DNA of 64,000 nucleotides from Hexactinellida sp. DTS-2022 (GCA_028753945.1 JAPNXP010000018.1:2171643-2235642); one strand, 5' to 3'. Positions 9,397 through 21,427 are shown, counted from the first letter of the stretch. Made by a program: numbers and translations. Notes: generated by a model not told the origin, from the letters alone.

Positions 9397-12300
9397 ATGG
9401 CTATTCAGGATAATGTCTTCTACTCCGAACTGCCTAACCTCCGTGCCAAACCGGAGGATGCGCTGTCCCAATTGGAGAGAGACTTCTTTGGTGACATCTC
9501 TATCCCTCAGCTCATCAGCAACTATTCAAAAGTAGATCCCCTCCCCTCTCCCCTCCCAGACTCCGCAGGCCCCGCAGTCTCTCTGCTGCTGGAGGAGCGG
9601 CCGCGCGTCCCAGCCAGAGACAAGAGAAAGCAGCTGGAGGAGATAGGCACCTACTCCACTCTGGAACGCACCTCCGTAGGAGCTCACTACGAGATGCAGG
9701 AACTGCTTAGTGATAAGGAGGAAGATAGGTATGCGCAGCTTAGCCAGCTGACTAGGCAGGAGCCCCCCGAGAGTCATTACGAGACTCCTGTCAGTTCAGG
9801 CGACAGGGGCAACGCTATTAGACTCCTTAAGATCTCTCCCCTCCCCCCTGTCCCTCCCACTGATGCTGACGCGCTCTACCGTGCTATTCACAGGTAACTA
9901 GATTTCCCGCTAGGTTCCTAGCTGTAGCGGAGTTATTTCTCAGAACCTAGCTTAATATCTCCTAGGTATATCTGGACTGACTAGCGTATCCCAAATCTTA
10001 TTTTGCTATTCGTGAGGCAAGAGGTTGTTTTGCAGAAAAGGTCCCCTCTTAAATTGGTCTGGGGGGACCAATTTCTGCAAATTCTTTCGAAAATTGCCCC
10101 CAATCATTTTTCTCAACACCTCTCGGCTTTGGCTTGCATACTTATTTCAGTAAATAGTGTTTATTGACTGTTTCATTTATGATACTATGGGGTAATACAA
10201 GCATAATCATTGTAACCCCAGAGGACTAACCGTTATTACTTGGTGCCACCTGGTTTTCACCTGGGTGTATTTTGTAGTACAGAACTATACTCCTAAAGCT
10301 GTGGCAAACCCAGAAGGGGAAGGGCCGACCATCGAATTTATAACGCCATGTTTCCATATTTCCAACTTAATGGTTCGGAATTATATGCAAGTATACTTGA
10401 AATTACATTTGTATCCCCTGATTTCAAGCAAAAATGCAAAACATTTTTGTATTTTGCTTAAGCCCAGGGGATACAATGAAAGCAACAAACACGTCATAAA
10501 ATTTCAATTTCTGCAAAGGGTGCAAATATCTACAATAAAATTCAAATTTCAGTAATTGGCTCCCCCGTACCGATTTATATGCATTAAAATAATTATGCTC
10601 AGGGGTGGAAACAGCTCGGCTGTTAACTGCAAAAACAAAATATGCTTTTAACAGCAATTCTACCACCCCTGTGTACGCTTTGTATAAAAAAAAGGCATTT
10701 AAATTAGAACTGGTCGACACATACGTAGTATTCGGCACAGTAAAGTGTAATTCACAAAGTTTTCTTTGGGGAATTGGCGATTAAAATTAATTAGCGGCGG
10801 GCGCTTGACCGTAATATTCGGGAGGAATACGTTACACGGCTCTGATCTGATGAACTTATGGCGTCTGTCCCAGCGTATAGAGAATAATAGTATGCAAGCT
10901 GCTCGTCCGAGCTACGCGCGTTCTTGTATTACATAATTTACATTAACTGAAATTATAACTTTGAAGAGGTATAATTGTGGTTACATGCAATAAGGAAGAG
11001 GTCCTCTTCCATATTGTACTATGTGTCTACAATTGGTCAGGTTTTTAGCATCCATCGTACAAATGTATTGACACTCCAACAGTTGATCAAGTTGAAACCG
11101 ACCAATCGTACCGTTTGCTACGGCCATGTGTCAGCTCTAACTCGGAAGGTGGATTCGTGTGAGGCCGGCCGTTACGCCACCGGGCCTACTTATACTGGTA
11201 ATATGTAAATAAAAGTCCACTTGTCTATAAAGTAAACTGCTAGAAAGGATAAGCTATCTGAATTTGATATTCTTGTGTGTATATCAATATCAATTGAACT
11301 TTTTTGTCATCTTGGAAACAATTTGCTTCTTGTCTGATCTATTTTACAAAACTCGTTTACTTTGTGCTTTTGTCCTTATTGTATATGCCGATAGGGCACG
11401 AGCTGGCATTTGAAATTGAGATAGAGTTTGCTTCCAATTGTAAGAATTCCGTACTTACAGCTATGTACATATTTCAAAATAATAATATTTATTGTTATTT
11501 ACAATTAAGCACTTAAATTTTAAGAAGTGAAAATGATCCCTAGGGCGCCGGCGGCACGGGTGCACCCGTTGCTCCGGTCAATTTTGAAGGGGGGTGCAGG
11601 GGCTTTGCCCCCCCCCCCCGGTTTTGGTTTATCATTTCTACTCAGGATCCGTTATATTTTATTAGCTATTGAGGTTCAAACTCTCCTAGATCTCAAAATG
11701 TGTTATTTTGAAGCTTATTAGGTACGCAGTATTAGGTAACAGCTAGCAGGTAACATACTTAGTGCATAAATAGGTGATTGTCTTGTTGGTGACCAAATTG
11801 ACCCATACAATCGATTCAACTTCAATGGAACAAGTTCTTTTACGGCGGGTTGTCCAAATTAACCGAAAAATACCATATTTGGCCTCATGGTCCTGTCCCG
11901 ATTAACCGGCGTCAAATCTAAGCGGAGTAATTTCTCTCTCTTGGAGTTTGCCCTGATCTCATATTTTCTAGATTCATTCAAAAATCAAAATCTGATGTTT
12001 TTAACGGGTTGTGGATAGTTTCAGATATGTATTTGTTATATCATTTTGTCATTAAACTCCATTATTGGTTTGAGGGAGGTGCCCGAATATACGAGGTCCG
12101 GATTTCTGAGGTTTGAGTGTATATTTACACGTATTATATCAATTTACTCTAATCTCAAGCATTCCTTTATAGTTTATACACATGAATGATTCTAGGCAGT
12201 AAAGTTGTAAACTTTATCAATCTTTAACAAGTCTGATTGAACTGAGCTCATTTCAGACTTATTAAATCAAGCATTCTAAGAAGCTCAACTGACTTCTTAG

Positions 12301-12855
12301 AACGCTTGTTTTATTCATTTACGGCACCCTCTCTGTACTTGAATGGTTCAGTTGTAGTTTACGGATTCAATATGTACTTCTGTCAAAAGTAAAACAACTT
12401 CTGAAAGCCTAAAGTGAGATAGCTTAGGATTCGCTATAGGGTCAGGTCCTCGAATTTGATCAACTGTTGAAAGATATTTCGAACTATTTAGGAACGCCCA
12501 GCTTAAATTGACTTCATATCCATTGACTTTATAGCATATCTTGCATTAGAGTTAATAAACCTTTCTTTCCTTCAACTTCTTAAAGTATTTGACTGACTTG
12601 ATTAATTTAATTCCTCGAATAGTTTAAGTTAATGGTTCCCAAACTGGGATCCATGGACGGCAGTAGGTGGGAGACAAGATCTCAAATTTTTTGTATTTAA
12701 ACAATTTTTGTATATCCACAGAATGTCTAATATTTGCTATAGGGGGTTCACAGTTGAAGAAGGTTGGGCCGGGCCAATTGGGAATTGCTGGTTTAAATTA
12801 ACAAGCAACTTGACTTCTACAAACACAATGCACTTTAGTTGATTTTATTATTACA

Positions 12856-12898
<43 letters not shown>

Positions 12899-13915
12899 CT
12901 TTAAGTGTATCAGTATTAGTGAGCACTGAGCACTAAACTAATTGATATGCTCTGAGGTTCTTATGTTGCGTTTAGATTCGTTCCAAGGCACCTAGACGAG
13001 ATCGAGCTGGTGGTAGGAGACCAGCTGGTGCTGAAGCGACTGCACCCTGACCTTTGGGCTGAGTGTAAGAATACGCGAACTGGCGAGACAGGAGTTGTGC
13101 CCAACCATTACATAGTATATTCTGATGGAGATAACCCTGAGATAAAACCTGCGTTCCTTAAAGAGACTTTCAGGTGGAAACTCTCGATAATTACTCACTC
13201 CTATTACGTACTATACCTATACCAGCATATAGAGTGCTATTCTATCGCCAAATATACGTATGTATTTATCAACAGAGTACATAAGACCCATGTAGTTAGT
13301 ACAACTCAAATATTGCTAATTCCTATTACTTATCAAGTTATTTCGTTTTTTTCAGTACCCAGGGGTCGTATATAGACATTGTTCCAAGCGAAATATCAAT
13401 AGAATGACTTATTCTTTCGTTACTTCTTGTTTTGTATTCACTAATTTATTGAGAGTTGGTTTTAGTTATCAACTTAGAATGTCCATTGTTTTAGTGCTAA
13501 CTTCATCGGATCAGTGTCAGTCCGGAAAAGTTCAGGCCGCGAGGTGGCCAAGGAAGCTATGACGCGTATCCTCTCGGAGCGCCGCAGGATGCATGTAACA
13601 TCCGTTCAGCCGGTCACGGTAGAGGTTACAGGGTCAGGAGTAACTACTCACGTGATGGACTCTTCGGGGAATTCTGTTCCCAGGATCCCACCCATCCACT
13701 TTTCTATCAATCAGGTCACCTACAGTGCAATCCAGGGCTCCAAGAGCTTGGCCTATATAGCGCGAGACGCGCACCAACAGGATAAGTTTACCTGCTACGT
13801 ATACGAGACAGAAGAATCAGTCGAACTTGTCCTGGAAATATTTCAACGAGCATTTGATACCTACAAGAGATCTAAATCTGCACTCAGCAAATCCAAGTAC
13901 CAATCTACTGCCTGA
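9397..13915 (+). CDS. MAPK8IP1: JIP1-like JNK scaffold (SH3-PTB), three exons
   Basis: JIP1/JIP2 scaffold the MLK-MKK7-JNK cascade and link cargo to kinesin-1. I join exons 9397-9893, 12976-13173 and 13495-13915; all junctions are GT-AG and in phase (codons split AG|N), giving 371 aa. Residues 1-160 are disordered and proline-rich. The SH3 domain spans about 160-215; it starts ALYRAIHRFVPRHLDEIEL, the JIP1-specific SH3 entry, and ends GVVPNHYIVYS. The PTB domain spans about 233-355 and starts SANFIGSVSV. Vertebrate JIP1 is about 710 aa, so the N-terminus is much shorter. The C-terminus SKSKYQSTA lacks the acidic-tyrosine tail that binds kinesin light chain in vertebrate JIP1. Exon 3 uses the TTTTAG acceptor at 13494; an alternative at 13514 would lose the conserved PTB start. 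JIP2 is an equally good family name. Confidence 0.92.
10411..10474. repeat. Imperfect 64 bp palindrome in JIP1 intron 1
   Basis: GTATCCCCTG at the left end is the exact reverse complement of CAGGGGATAC at the right end. The inner arms AAGCAAAA and TTTTGCTT also pair, giving a cruciform-capable hairpin. Confidence 0.65.
12856..12896. repeat. ATT trinucleotide microsatellite
   Basis: About 13 uninterrupted ATT units lie 80 bases before exon 2 of the JIP1-like gene. Confidence 0.9.
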
Positions 13916-14997
13916 GGAAAGTAATTATTTTATTTTATCTTAGATTGCGTGGCAATAATATTTTATTAGATGTAATCATTTTATATTTTGTGTGCATTTT
14001 ATTATGGATTGCTGGCTTGTTAATAAGACTCTATAATGAGATATTGTGAGTAACCGACGCTCGTTATTCTTCGATTATTCTATTTGTACGAATTACTCTA
14101 TTAGCAATGACTTTTTAACCTAAAGACAACCTAATGCATACAGACACAGTCAACAGAAGTATTTGACAATTCAATTATATTTACAATCGTTTGTGATAAA
14201 TCTCGCACTTCATGCAATAATTTTTGCAAATCTCTACATCTCTGGTTTGGGGGATTTTAAAGTTTCAATTTCAGTTCTTATAATGATATGTCATTTTCAG
14301 ATAATTTCCCTCATCATATCGATAATCAGGAAAATTATTACCAGTAATGTAAAATCATAAAATGTTCATTTTTCGATTGGTGTATGCCAAACTTGTTTTC
14401 AGAGACTTGGAACATTTGAAGTACATAAATGTACTGGTAACACAGGTTATATGGCCAATGGAAGGTAATAAAATTGTTGTGGTCGAATACTTTTGTCCGT
14501 CTGACTGTAGGTTGCAGGGTTGCTGGGGTGTTGGAATTCCCACAAGATTCCCATACAGGTGGGAATGGGAAAAGTTCTACTCTGGGAATTCCCATACAGG
14601 TGGGAATCTCGGAATGCAATAGAACAATTTAATTCAAATTTGATGAATTCGTTACTACGTTGTATTCTACTACTTAATTATAATTCTCTACATTTGAAAT
14701 TTGAGCTCATTTAGTTCGGTAATTTTGGTAATTTCCAGCGGGAATCTCATGGGAATCACACAGAAAACTTGTGGGAATGGGATGGGAATATGAATGAAAA
14801 TTCCGTTCCCACGGCAATCCTGAAATTTATTATTAGGTTGTGCAGTATTGGGACTTGTATTAGTAAATTTATATTTCTTTACTCACATGTATAGTAAATG
14901 TTAACGAAGTATTTTGTGAACGTGTTACTTAAATTCCTTCATTTCAAGTGCTTTAATCTGAATCATGGGATGTTCTGTACCTTAAACCTTTAGAATA

Positions 14998-15182
14998 ACA
15001 CTGTAGAACCTCGTTAGTACGAACACCAAGGGGACCCTCAAATTGGTGTTCACCTTATCGGGAGTTCGTATTAACTAATATATTTTTATTGGAAAAGCTT
15101 TCAAGGGGACTGAAATAGTGTTCGTACTAATCGAAATTTCGTATTAACCGTGTTCGGATCGTACTAAGGAGGTTTTACTGTA
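14998..15182. mobile_element. pogo-like MITE
   Basis: The ends are inverted: CTGTAGAACCTCGTTAGTACG on the left against the reverse complement of CGTACTAAGGAGGTTTTACTG on the right. The CAGTNRAACCTCGTTA-type end is typical of pogo/Tigger elements, which insert at TA. It encodes nothing. Confidence 0.6.
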
Positions 15183-16336
15183 GTTACTTTTTTCATTTAG
15201 GTATTGATACTCTCAGGTTTTGTATTAACTGGGCTTTTAGTGTGGGACATGTAATATTGTTTAGATAAATTATACAGCATATTTTACTTGTAGCATTTCG
15301 CCAGAGGATGTGCCTGACCCCTAAATCCACCAAATCTGAACTATGTGTATGACTCCTATATTTGTAATTATATTGTGCTTACTAACGTAATCTGGGGCAA
15401 CAGCCCCATGGGGTTAACTTAGGTCCAAGTGTTACTAAATTCAAGAAATTATTGAAATCAATCATATGCCGAAAATAAATACGTCCGAAATGAATTGATA
15501 ATATGTTAAAATCACTATATTGTTACTTCTGTGGACATGTTTTGAATACATTAGATAAGCTTGGCCAAAGCAACCTTATGGGCCTAATTTGTCCCAGTTC
15601 ACGGTATAATGTCTTAACTTTTCCTTCTAATATTTACCAAATTATTGACTAGATTCGTGAGTTGTTTGTTCTACCTAATCACTTGTACATGTTTTGCTAT
15701 AAAATAACTACCAAGGAGCTAGAAAGAAGAAATGAACTCAATTATGGATTCAGATAATTGAAAATCTTCTAGGTGGTATTCAAAACCTGTCCCTTTCACA
15801 ATTATTGCAGCTGTATTCTATTGATAGTATGTTATATTATAATAACTCTACCATCTCTTCAACGCGCCTTATTCATTCTCTCTTTCCATTAGCAAGTATG
15901 CCCAACCGAGCGAGCTCTAGCATCAATCACTAACTATACAATCTCAAATCTTGAGACAACCGATATATCTTAGATTGGAAGAGCCATATGTTTGCTTGAG
16001 ATAATATACTTAAACAACGGAAATGTGTAATTGTAAAGAAAACCAGATGGCATTCCTGTCAAATAATTTACTCCTACCGTGTTTATTTGTTGCTGAAGTC
16101 GTTTCGAATTATGAAGAGCACGGTTGGATACGGCATTTCTACTTGGGTTTCATACAGGGTGGGTGGGGGTGGGGGGGGCGGATGTAATCGGTTTGTGGTG
16201 AATGAAACTTGTTTAATCGCAAGCGATTACTCTAAATGAGGATGATATAGGGGAAAATCCAAGGCCTACCCTCTATGAAACCTTGTCTGTTTCAAACTGT
16301 ATAATTTAATGGATCCTCTATAATTGAAACTCAATT

Positions 16337-16674
16337 TTAGGGCAGAAACGAATATTGAAAAAATTCGAAATGATTGAACGAATAATTATTCGTTTCCAAA
16401 CTAGTATTTGTTTACTACAACTTGATTTGGTATAGATTGGAGAGATCGAAATTATAAATACCTACCTAAACTATCTAGTAATAACTAACTTGTGTCTAAT
16501 ACACTTTGTAAATATGATTAAATTATTGTAACATTAACAAAAAGCTATTTTCCACTGTATTTTGAGACTTGAATTTAATTTATTGCTTAGTCATCAGAAC
16601 GAACGAATATTCTAATATTCGTTCGTTTTGAAAATGGTTCGTTCGTTACATTTCAAATATTTATTTCAGCCCTA
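16337..16674. mobile_element. hAT-like non-autonomous element, copy 1 of 3
   Basis: The left end AGGGCAGAAACGAATATT resembles the reverse complement of the right end (AGGGCTGAAATAAATATT). The body contains TTGGAGAGATCG, ATAACTAACTTGTGTCTAAT and ATTGCTTAGTCATCA. It also has a near-perfect AACGAACGAATATT palindrome at 16597-16628. Two more copies lie at 28370-28795 and 61728-62015. Confidence 0.55.
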
Positions 16675-17234
16675 CTCAATTTCCCCAAATACCATACAAA
16701 CCAGTTAATTACGCGCCGCTAGCTGCGTGCTGCGCAGGCTGGATGAAACCCTGAAAGTAGATCTATTTATGTTGCAGTGGTTTGTTGATATGTAGTTCTG
16801 CCTTATCTAGTGTGGACTCCGGGCTAATATGCCTTTTGTATTAGGAATCATGGATTCCTATTGCAATATTATTGGATTAAATTTGTAATTACCTCTTATT
16901 TGGGGATCTCCTTAGGTTTCTCTAAATTCACCCTTTTTAAACTCTTGGCCTGTTAATTTATTGTTAATTAATTGTACAGTGGTGTTCGCCTAATAACAAT
17001 TGCTCTATTAGCAAGGAAATTTCGTTTCAAAATGCGACTTATATTACACAAACACCACCGTACACTCCTTTTACCATATATTAACTCCTTTCCTTAGTAC
17101 TTTTACAAATAGCTTCCTATATATATGCAACTCACAACACTTATATTTCACAATTTGCACCCCTTTATTGCACTTTATATAGTCAGTTGTGAATCGTTTA
17201 CTTATTTTTTCTTCCATATTTCTTAAAGGGAATG

Positions 17235-17400
17235 CTTATATAAGAGCTGAGTTTTGTAGAGTTCAGATTTTTTCCCATACTAAAAGCCCAGGCTTACTTT
17301 CTAAAGGTCAATTTCAAACTCTGGAAAAAAACTGACCTTTCTCAGTGCATGAATACACATAGTGAAAAACTGAACTCTACAAAGCTCAGCTCTATATAAG
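17235..17400. mobile_element. Short MITE with CTTATATA-GAGCT ends, copy 1
   Basis: Terminal inverted repeats of about 30 bp start with CTTATATA and contain GAGCTGAG and GAGTTCAG. The interior has GGTCAATTTCAAACTCTGG. The same element occurs in reverse orientation at 33636-33800, in an intron of the RIN gene. Confidence 0.7.
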
Positions 17401-17457
17401 TAATTTCTTTCTTAAAATAAATAAATACATTCTTAAATATTATTTATAAACCATATA

Positions 17458-17558
17458 CAGTATACTCAGCTTAATAGAGCCGCCGGTTAATAAATTTCTC
17501 CACTTAATGGGTCAAACTACCCTGGAACACAACTGACCCTATTAAGCGGAGTCACCTG
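17458..17558. mobile_element. TA-flanked palindromic MITE (AATAGAGCC family)
   Basis: The short element begins CAGTATACTCAGCTTAATAG and ends CTATTAAGCGGAGTCACCTG, with TA on both sides. It belongs to the same family as 18484-18568 and 58564-58672. Confidence 0.6.
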
Positions 17559-17607
17559 TATACTATATACGTGATTATACATTGAAGTTCCTCTTATCCC
17601 TGGGTTT

Positions 17608-17689
17608 GTTACAAATAGGAATTCCCCTCAATAATGGTTATGTCCTGAGTTACAAATAGGAATTCCCCTCAATAATGGTTATGTCCTGA
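17608..17689. repeat. Two tandem 41 bp units
   Basis: A 41 bp unit containing ACAAATAGGAATTCCCCTCA and GGTTATGTCCTGA is present twice in a row with no differences that I can see, which suggests a recent duplication. Confidence 0.85.
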
Positions 17690-17848
17690 GTTACACGGAA
17701 TAAATTTTGACAAAGCAAACGGCGACGATCACCTTTCCACGAAACAATTATGTGGGGGAAGGGAGGGGGGTTTCCCCCTCCCTAGAAACTGCTCTGCTAC
17801 CAATGTTTCTAATGCGAACTAATCCTTGACTACTTTATATCTGTGATA

Positions 17849-18034
17849 CAGTCGAAACCGGTTTATTCTAACTCGGGTTATTCTAACTTATCGGTTTATT
17901 CTAACTATTAGTAATGCAATCTCTTGTAAGAAATTCCAACTATACTGTATTTCTCATCGGTTTTTTCTAACTATCGGTTTTTTCTTACTATCTTTATCTG
18001 AAAATAAATGGTTAGAAAAAACCGGTTTGAACTG
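17849..18034. mobile_element. pogo-like MITE (CCGGTTTATTCTAAC family)
   Basis: It starts TA-CAGTCGAAACCGGTTT and ends AACCGGTTTGAACTG-TA (last part approximate), with internal CGGTTTATTCTAAC repeats. The same family is found at 41882-42692, where another element has inserted into it. Confidence 0.65.
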
Positions 18035-18319
18035 TATTTGAAATTTATTGAATATTAATATGATTAATAAAATTAGATGAATTTTTTCTCAGCTTTTAAT
18101 CCGCTTTAATTGGTAGAATTTTGGAGAACTGTTAATCGAAACAAATTTCAGGAACTAATAAAGGATTGCCTGTAATTCTTTATTTATTAAAGTTACAATA
18201 GATGCAATAGAGAGACACTGTACTAGGGTCTACTCTTACTGTTGTATTAATTATAATAATGGAATAATATATTTTATTTCCTTTTGTTTTTTCTCTCAGG
18301 AATTTATCAAAACCACAAA

Positions 18320-18758
18320 ATGTTTCAGAATTCTAATTATACACAGGTAAGAAACTATTTGTTCAGTCTAGTGTGTTTATAAACGAAAAAAGTAGACATA
18401 ATTGTATAATTACATTCCTTTTGGCCTTATCGTTTCCATAATTGCAATTAATGCTTGAAAATATCACTGTAGTGTCACATATACAGTCAACTCCGTTTAA
18501 TAGAGCCACCGATTAATCGGGTCAAAACAACCTGGTCCCGAGGTGGCTCTATTAAGCGGAGTCGACTGTATATATATCCCCAAACCGTACAGTTTATTTT
18601 AATGAATTAATGGAAATAGTTAATGTTTGGAACTTTATTTTTATTCGTATCCCAAGTCTATTTCTGACCTCCGATAGGATCTCAAGCTAAAGATTAACAA
18701 GCTCTATGAAGACCCAAACTTATTCTCTAACTTTCTCAATGCCAACGATGACAATTAG
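18320..18758 (+). CDS. Possible tiny two-exon ORF, or fragment of an unseen gene
   Basis: Two short segments have good splice signals. An ATG at 18320 opens nine codons ending CAG|GTAAGA (exon to 18346). A second segment, 18678-18758, begins after a CCGATAG acceptor and reads DLKLKINKLYEDPNLFSNFL in phase, then stops at TAG. Together they would make 35 residues. The same TAG overlaps a strong GTAAGA donor at 18758, so the second segment might continue to exons I cannot find before the opposite-strand TBCE gene. A MITE lies between the segments. I do not recognise the product and this may be chance. Confidence 0.25.
18484..18568. mobile_element. 85 bp TA-flanked palindromic MITE
   Basis: It starts TA-CAGTCAACTCCGTTTAATAG and ends CTATTAAGCGGAGTCGACTG-TA. 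Almost the whole sequence is one inverted repeat. Other copies: 17458-17558, 58564-58672, and a fragment near 36987. Confidence 0.7.
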
Positions 18759-19837
18759 TAAGATTTTATTTAATTATTTATTTATACAACCAGTTTAGTA
18801 AATACTATTTATATTACTAAGAATGGGATGCCAATTATGAACTCCTAAATGTCACTTTTATAGTCACATCCTAATTACATGTACCATTTACCAATTGAGG
18901 AATTGATATTAACTTGAATTACAAATACTGAGTGTTCAAAACACGTTAGTTATTTATTTATTTATTTTAATTCTAAATCTAATTCCTGACTACCAGTGGG
19001 AGGGAGTAATTTAATAGTTATATTTCAATATTAAGTCATACATTTATATTACTATTTCTTATTGTCTGAGGGCTTAAATTAAATTCATTATTTGAATGAG
19101 CTAATACAATCCTGCATAGGCGTAAACTTTTATATTTAAAGTAAAAGTGTGTGGGGTCTTCAACTCCTGTATAAACTGGGTCTCTCCTTGACCATAAAAT
19201 GTCTTCGAAGCGTTTGTCCTCTCCGGATTATTGACTGCACTCCCTTCAGAATTTCTGTATGCGGATTGGCTACCTACAGAATGAAACTTCATTTTCAATA
19301 GGATTCCTTAATATATGGCCAATCTCATTGGATACAAATTTCAGATTCCCATTCAAATGGGAATATCCGATATTCCTTAGAGCAAGCCAACCCTCCTATT
19401 ACGTAATTACCCAATATGTCGAGAGACTATAATAGTTGAATTGTAAAGTAATAGTATAATAATAGTATATGGTTTCCTACATTATTTTGGTTAAAATAAT
19501 ACACTTGCAATACTACTATAAAACTAATTAAGATTTTTTAAGAATAAAGTAAATTGATGAAAGTGTCTGGGGGTCTACTGCAATGCAATGTAATATATAT
19601 ATATAGGAACCACCAAGCTCATCAGGGTGGGAACTTTGAAGTGAGCGCGCCTATTGTCCTGAAATCGTCTATTAACTATGCCCAATATTTAAATTATCCA
19701 CCATGTATGGGTCTCTTAGAGCCTAACGAAACCATGGGATCAACAGACTATTTTAATTTAACTATTCCTATCACTCCAATTATTTATCAATTAGTTTGTA
19801 AACATAACAACCGAACCGGTTCCGCTATCGTCTGCTT
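18759..19837. other. Intergenic, downstream of TBCE
   Basis: AT-rich sequence between the doubtful small ORF and the TBCE stop codon. I see no supported gene and no complete repeat. A plus-strand ORF at 19554 overlaps the end of TBCE and is not convincing. Confidence 0.5.
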
Positions 19838-21427
19838 CTACTTTCTTCTTACAAGTATGGTGTAGCCTGACTGTACGCCGTAGTAGGAAAGAGGTCTTAG
19901 ATTATCCTCCATCTCTATTTCAGGACATTCCAATTCATCTCTCACGTAGCTCAACATTTGATCAGACGGATCTATCTTGTATAACCTATGCAGAACCCCT
20001 TTTAGTTTTTGAATGGTTAGTGTGAGCGGCAGCTTCTTCTTTAGCGCCCTCAACTCTGGGTTATTCGGAGCAGTTATAGTGACGTCATAGAACCGGTTTG
20101 CCTTTAGCACGTCTCCCTTAGCGTCTGCAGGCGGCCCTATCTCCTGCACTAGGAGCAGGTAGCGAGGGTGCTCCCTCCTGAAAGCGTGAGTAGACGGTAC
20201 GCTCCCGCTCTCGTCGCAAGCCTGCACCCACTGTCTCGAGAAGGTCGACAGGTAGTAGCGCTCCGAGTCATTGCGCTCTGCGGCTGGTACTGGGCTGTTG
20301 TTGAGCAAAGTTAGTGTCGCTACTCGGGCTATGATGAATTGGCGGGCTTGTTGAGGGGAGACAGAGCTGACTACCGGGTTATTCTTGATCCTCAGTTCCT
20401 CTAGTTGGAAATGTGAGTTAAGGAAGTCAATTGTGTGCCATCTTTCTATCATATTGTCTCTGAGTGAGAGAGAGTAGAGAGAAGGGAAGTGGCGAGATTC
20501 TTCTACGAATGGGGCTTGTGAAATATCTGGGAGCTGGTTATTGTTAAGGATGAGAGTGGTTAGCTTTGGATAATTTCGGATAGAGAATACCTCCTCCCAA
20601 ACACTGAGGCTATTTTCTTCCAAGTTCAGCAACTCTAAGCTAGCCCAACAGTTCAGCGGACCAGAGAGTGAGCTGATGTTATTGAAACAAAGATGCAGCT
20701 GACTCAACAGTGGCACCATGTGCGAAACCTCACACATTTGGTCCCAGGATATGCCAGCTGAGCACAAGTAAAGTTCTTTGAGGTGAGAGAGGCGTGGAGC
20801 CAAGAGGATGGGGTTAGATGGCAGTGCTAGAAAGATATTACTTATATCCAGAGATTCCAGGAAGTGCAATTGTTCTGTAATTTGAGAAATCGTATTCCAG
20901 TCTGCCAGCAACTTGTTACTTACCAATTCCAGTCTGGTTATATTAGGCGCAATCTGAGCTAACTCACCAGGGAGCCCTGCACTCGAGACCTGCATGTCAG
21001 TGAGAGAGACGAGTGTTAGCTCGTTTAGCTTCGATTTCTCTTCGAATACAGTTTCCATTCCCACCAACTCCACCTTCACTGCCCCACCCTTATTACCTAT
21101 TATCAGCTTGTCGCTCTCTTCTATGTAACCCTCAGGGTCTGCATTTGTGTAGCGGGACAACAACGCTTGTGGTAGACTCATTCCTAGCGACAGCCTTTTA
21201 GGTCTCAGAAATGAAGCACAGTCCCCTTCTTTCTCACATACAAAATACTGCTTTCCTTTCAAAGTCCCATTGTGTTTCCCCCTCTCAACCTTGTCCCACT
21301 CTATACCCACCCATTGCCCGGTTGAGTCATCAACTTCTCCAACGAACCGTATAATCCCATAGTCCTCTCCATAACAGCATCTCGTCCCGATCTTGGATTC
21401 TGACAATGTTTCTGTAATGTCATTCAT
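19838..21427 (-). CDS. TBCE: Tubulin-specific chaperone E
   Basis: TBCE binds alpha-tubulin and, with TBCC and TBCD, assembles the tubulin heterodimer. Using the ATG at 21427 gives 529 aa (human about 527). The frame is open four codons further up, but without an ATG. Three parts are visible in the family order. The CAP-Gly domain (about 10-80) carries GKHNG at 50-54, the motif that contacts the EEY tail of tubulin. Leucine-rich repeats at about 140-370 show LxxLxLxxN patterns such as LTTLILNNNQLPDI. A ubiquitin-like C-terminal domain spans about 440-529. The gene is intronless and stands alone on the minus strand between repeat-rich regions. Confidence 0.95.
   Translation of the reverse strand: MNDITETLSESKIGTRCCYGEDYGIIRFVGEVDDSTGQWVGIEWDKVERGKHNGTLKGKQYFVCEKEGDCASFLRPKRLSLGMSLPQALLSRYTNADPEGYIEESDKLIIGNKGGAVKVELVGMETVFEEKSKLNELTLVSLTDMQVSSAGLPGELAQIAPNITRLELVSNKLLADWNTISQITEQLHFLESLDISNIFLALPSNPILLAPRLSHLKELYLCSAGISWDQMCEVSHMVPLLSQLHLCFNNISSLSGPLNCWASLELLNLEENSLSVWEEVFSIRNYPKLTTLILNNNQLPDISQAPFVEESRHFPSLYSLSLRDNMIERWHTIDFLNSHFQLEELRIKNNPVVSSVSPQQARQFIIARVATLTLLNNSPVPAAERNDSERYYLSTFSRQWVQACDESGSVPSTHAFRREHPRYLLLVQEIGPPADAKGDVLKANRFYDVTITAPNNPELRALKKKLPLTLTIQKLKGVLHRLYKIDPSDQMLSYVRDELECPEIEMEDNLRPLSYYGVQSGYTILVRRK

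Larger units (their letters stand above)
9894..12975 (+). other. Intron 1 of the JIP1-like gene
   Basis: This 3.1 kb intron has a GTAACT donor and a TTTAG acceptor. I see no gene. It contains a palindrome at 10411-10474, a hairpin bounded by CAGGGGTGG and CCACCCCTG at about 10602-10671, a GC-rich fragment at about 11538-11625, a hairpin with arms AAGCATTCTAAGAAG and CTTCTTAGAACGCTT near 12268-12307, and an ATT microsatellite. Confidence 0.7.
13916..18299. other. Intergenic region built mainly of repeats
   Basis: No ORF here is supported. The stretch includes two GGGAATTCCCA-type repeats (about 14530-14605), related GTGGGAAT words at 14745-14815, a pogo-like element at 14998-15182, a hAT-like element at about 16337-16674, and the separate elements listed between 17235 and 18034. 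Confidence 0.6.

Noticed and set aside
13010-13375. 121-residue ORF over the SH3 exon as a separate gene
   Set aside because: Only its first third is coding; the rest is read-through of the intron after the donor at 13174.
19554-19865. 103-residue plus-strand ORF
   Set aside because: No recognisable domain, and it overlaps the end of TBCE.
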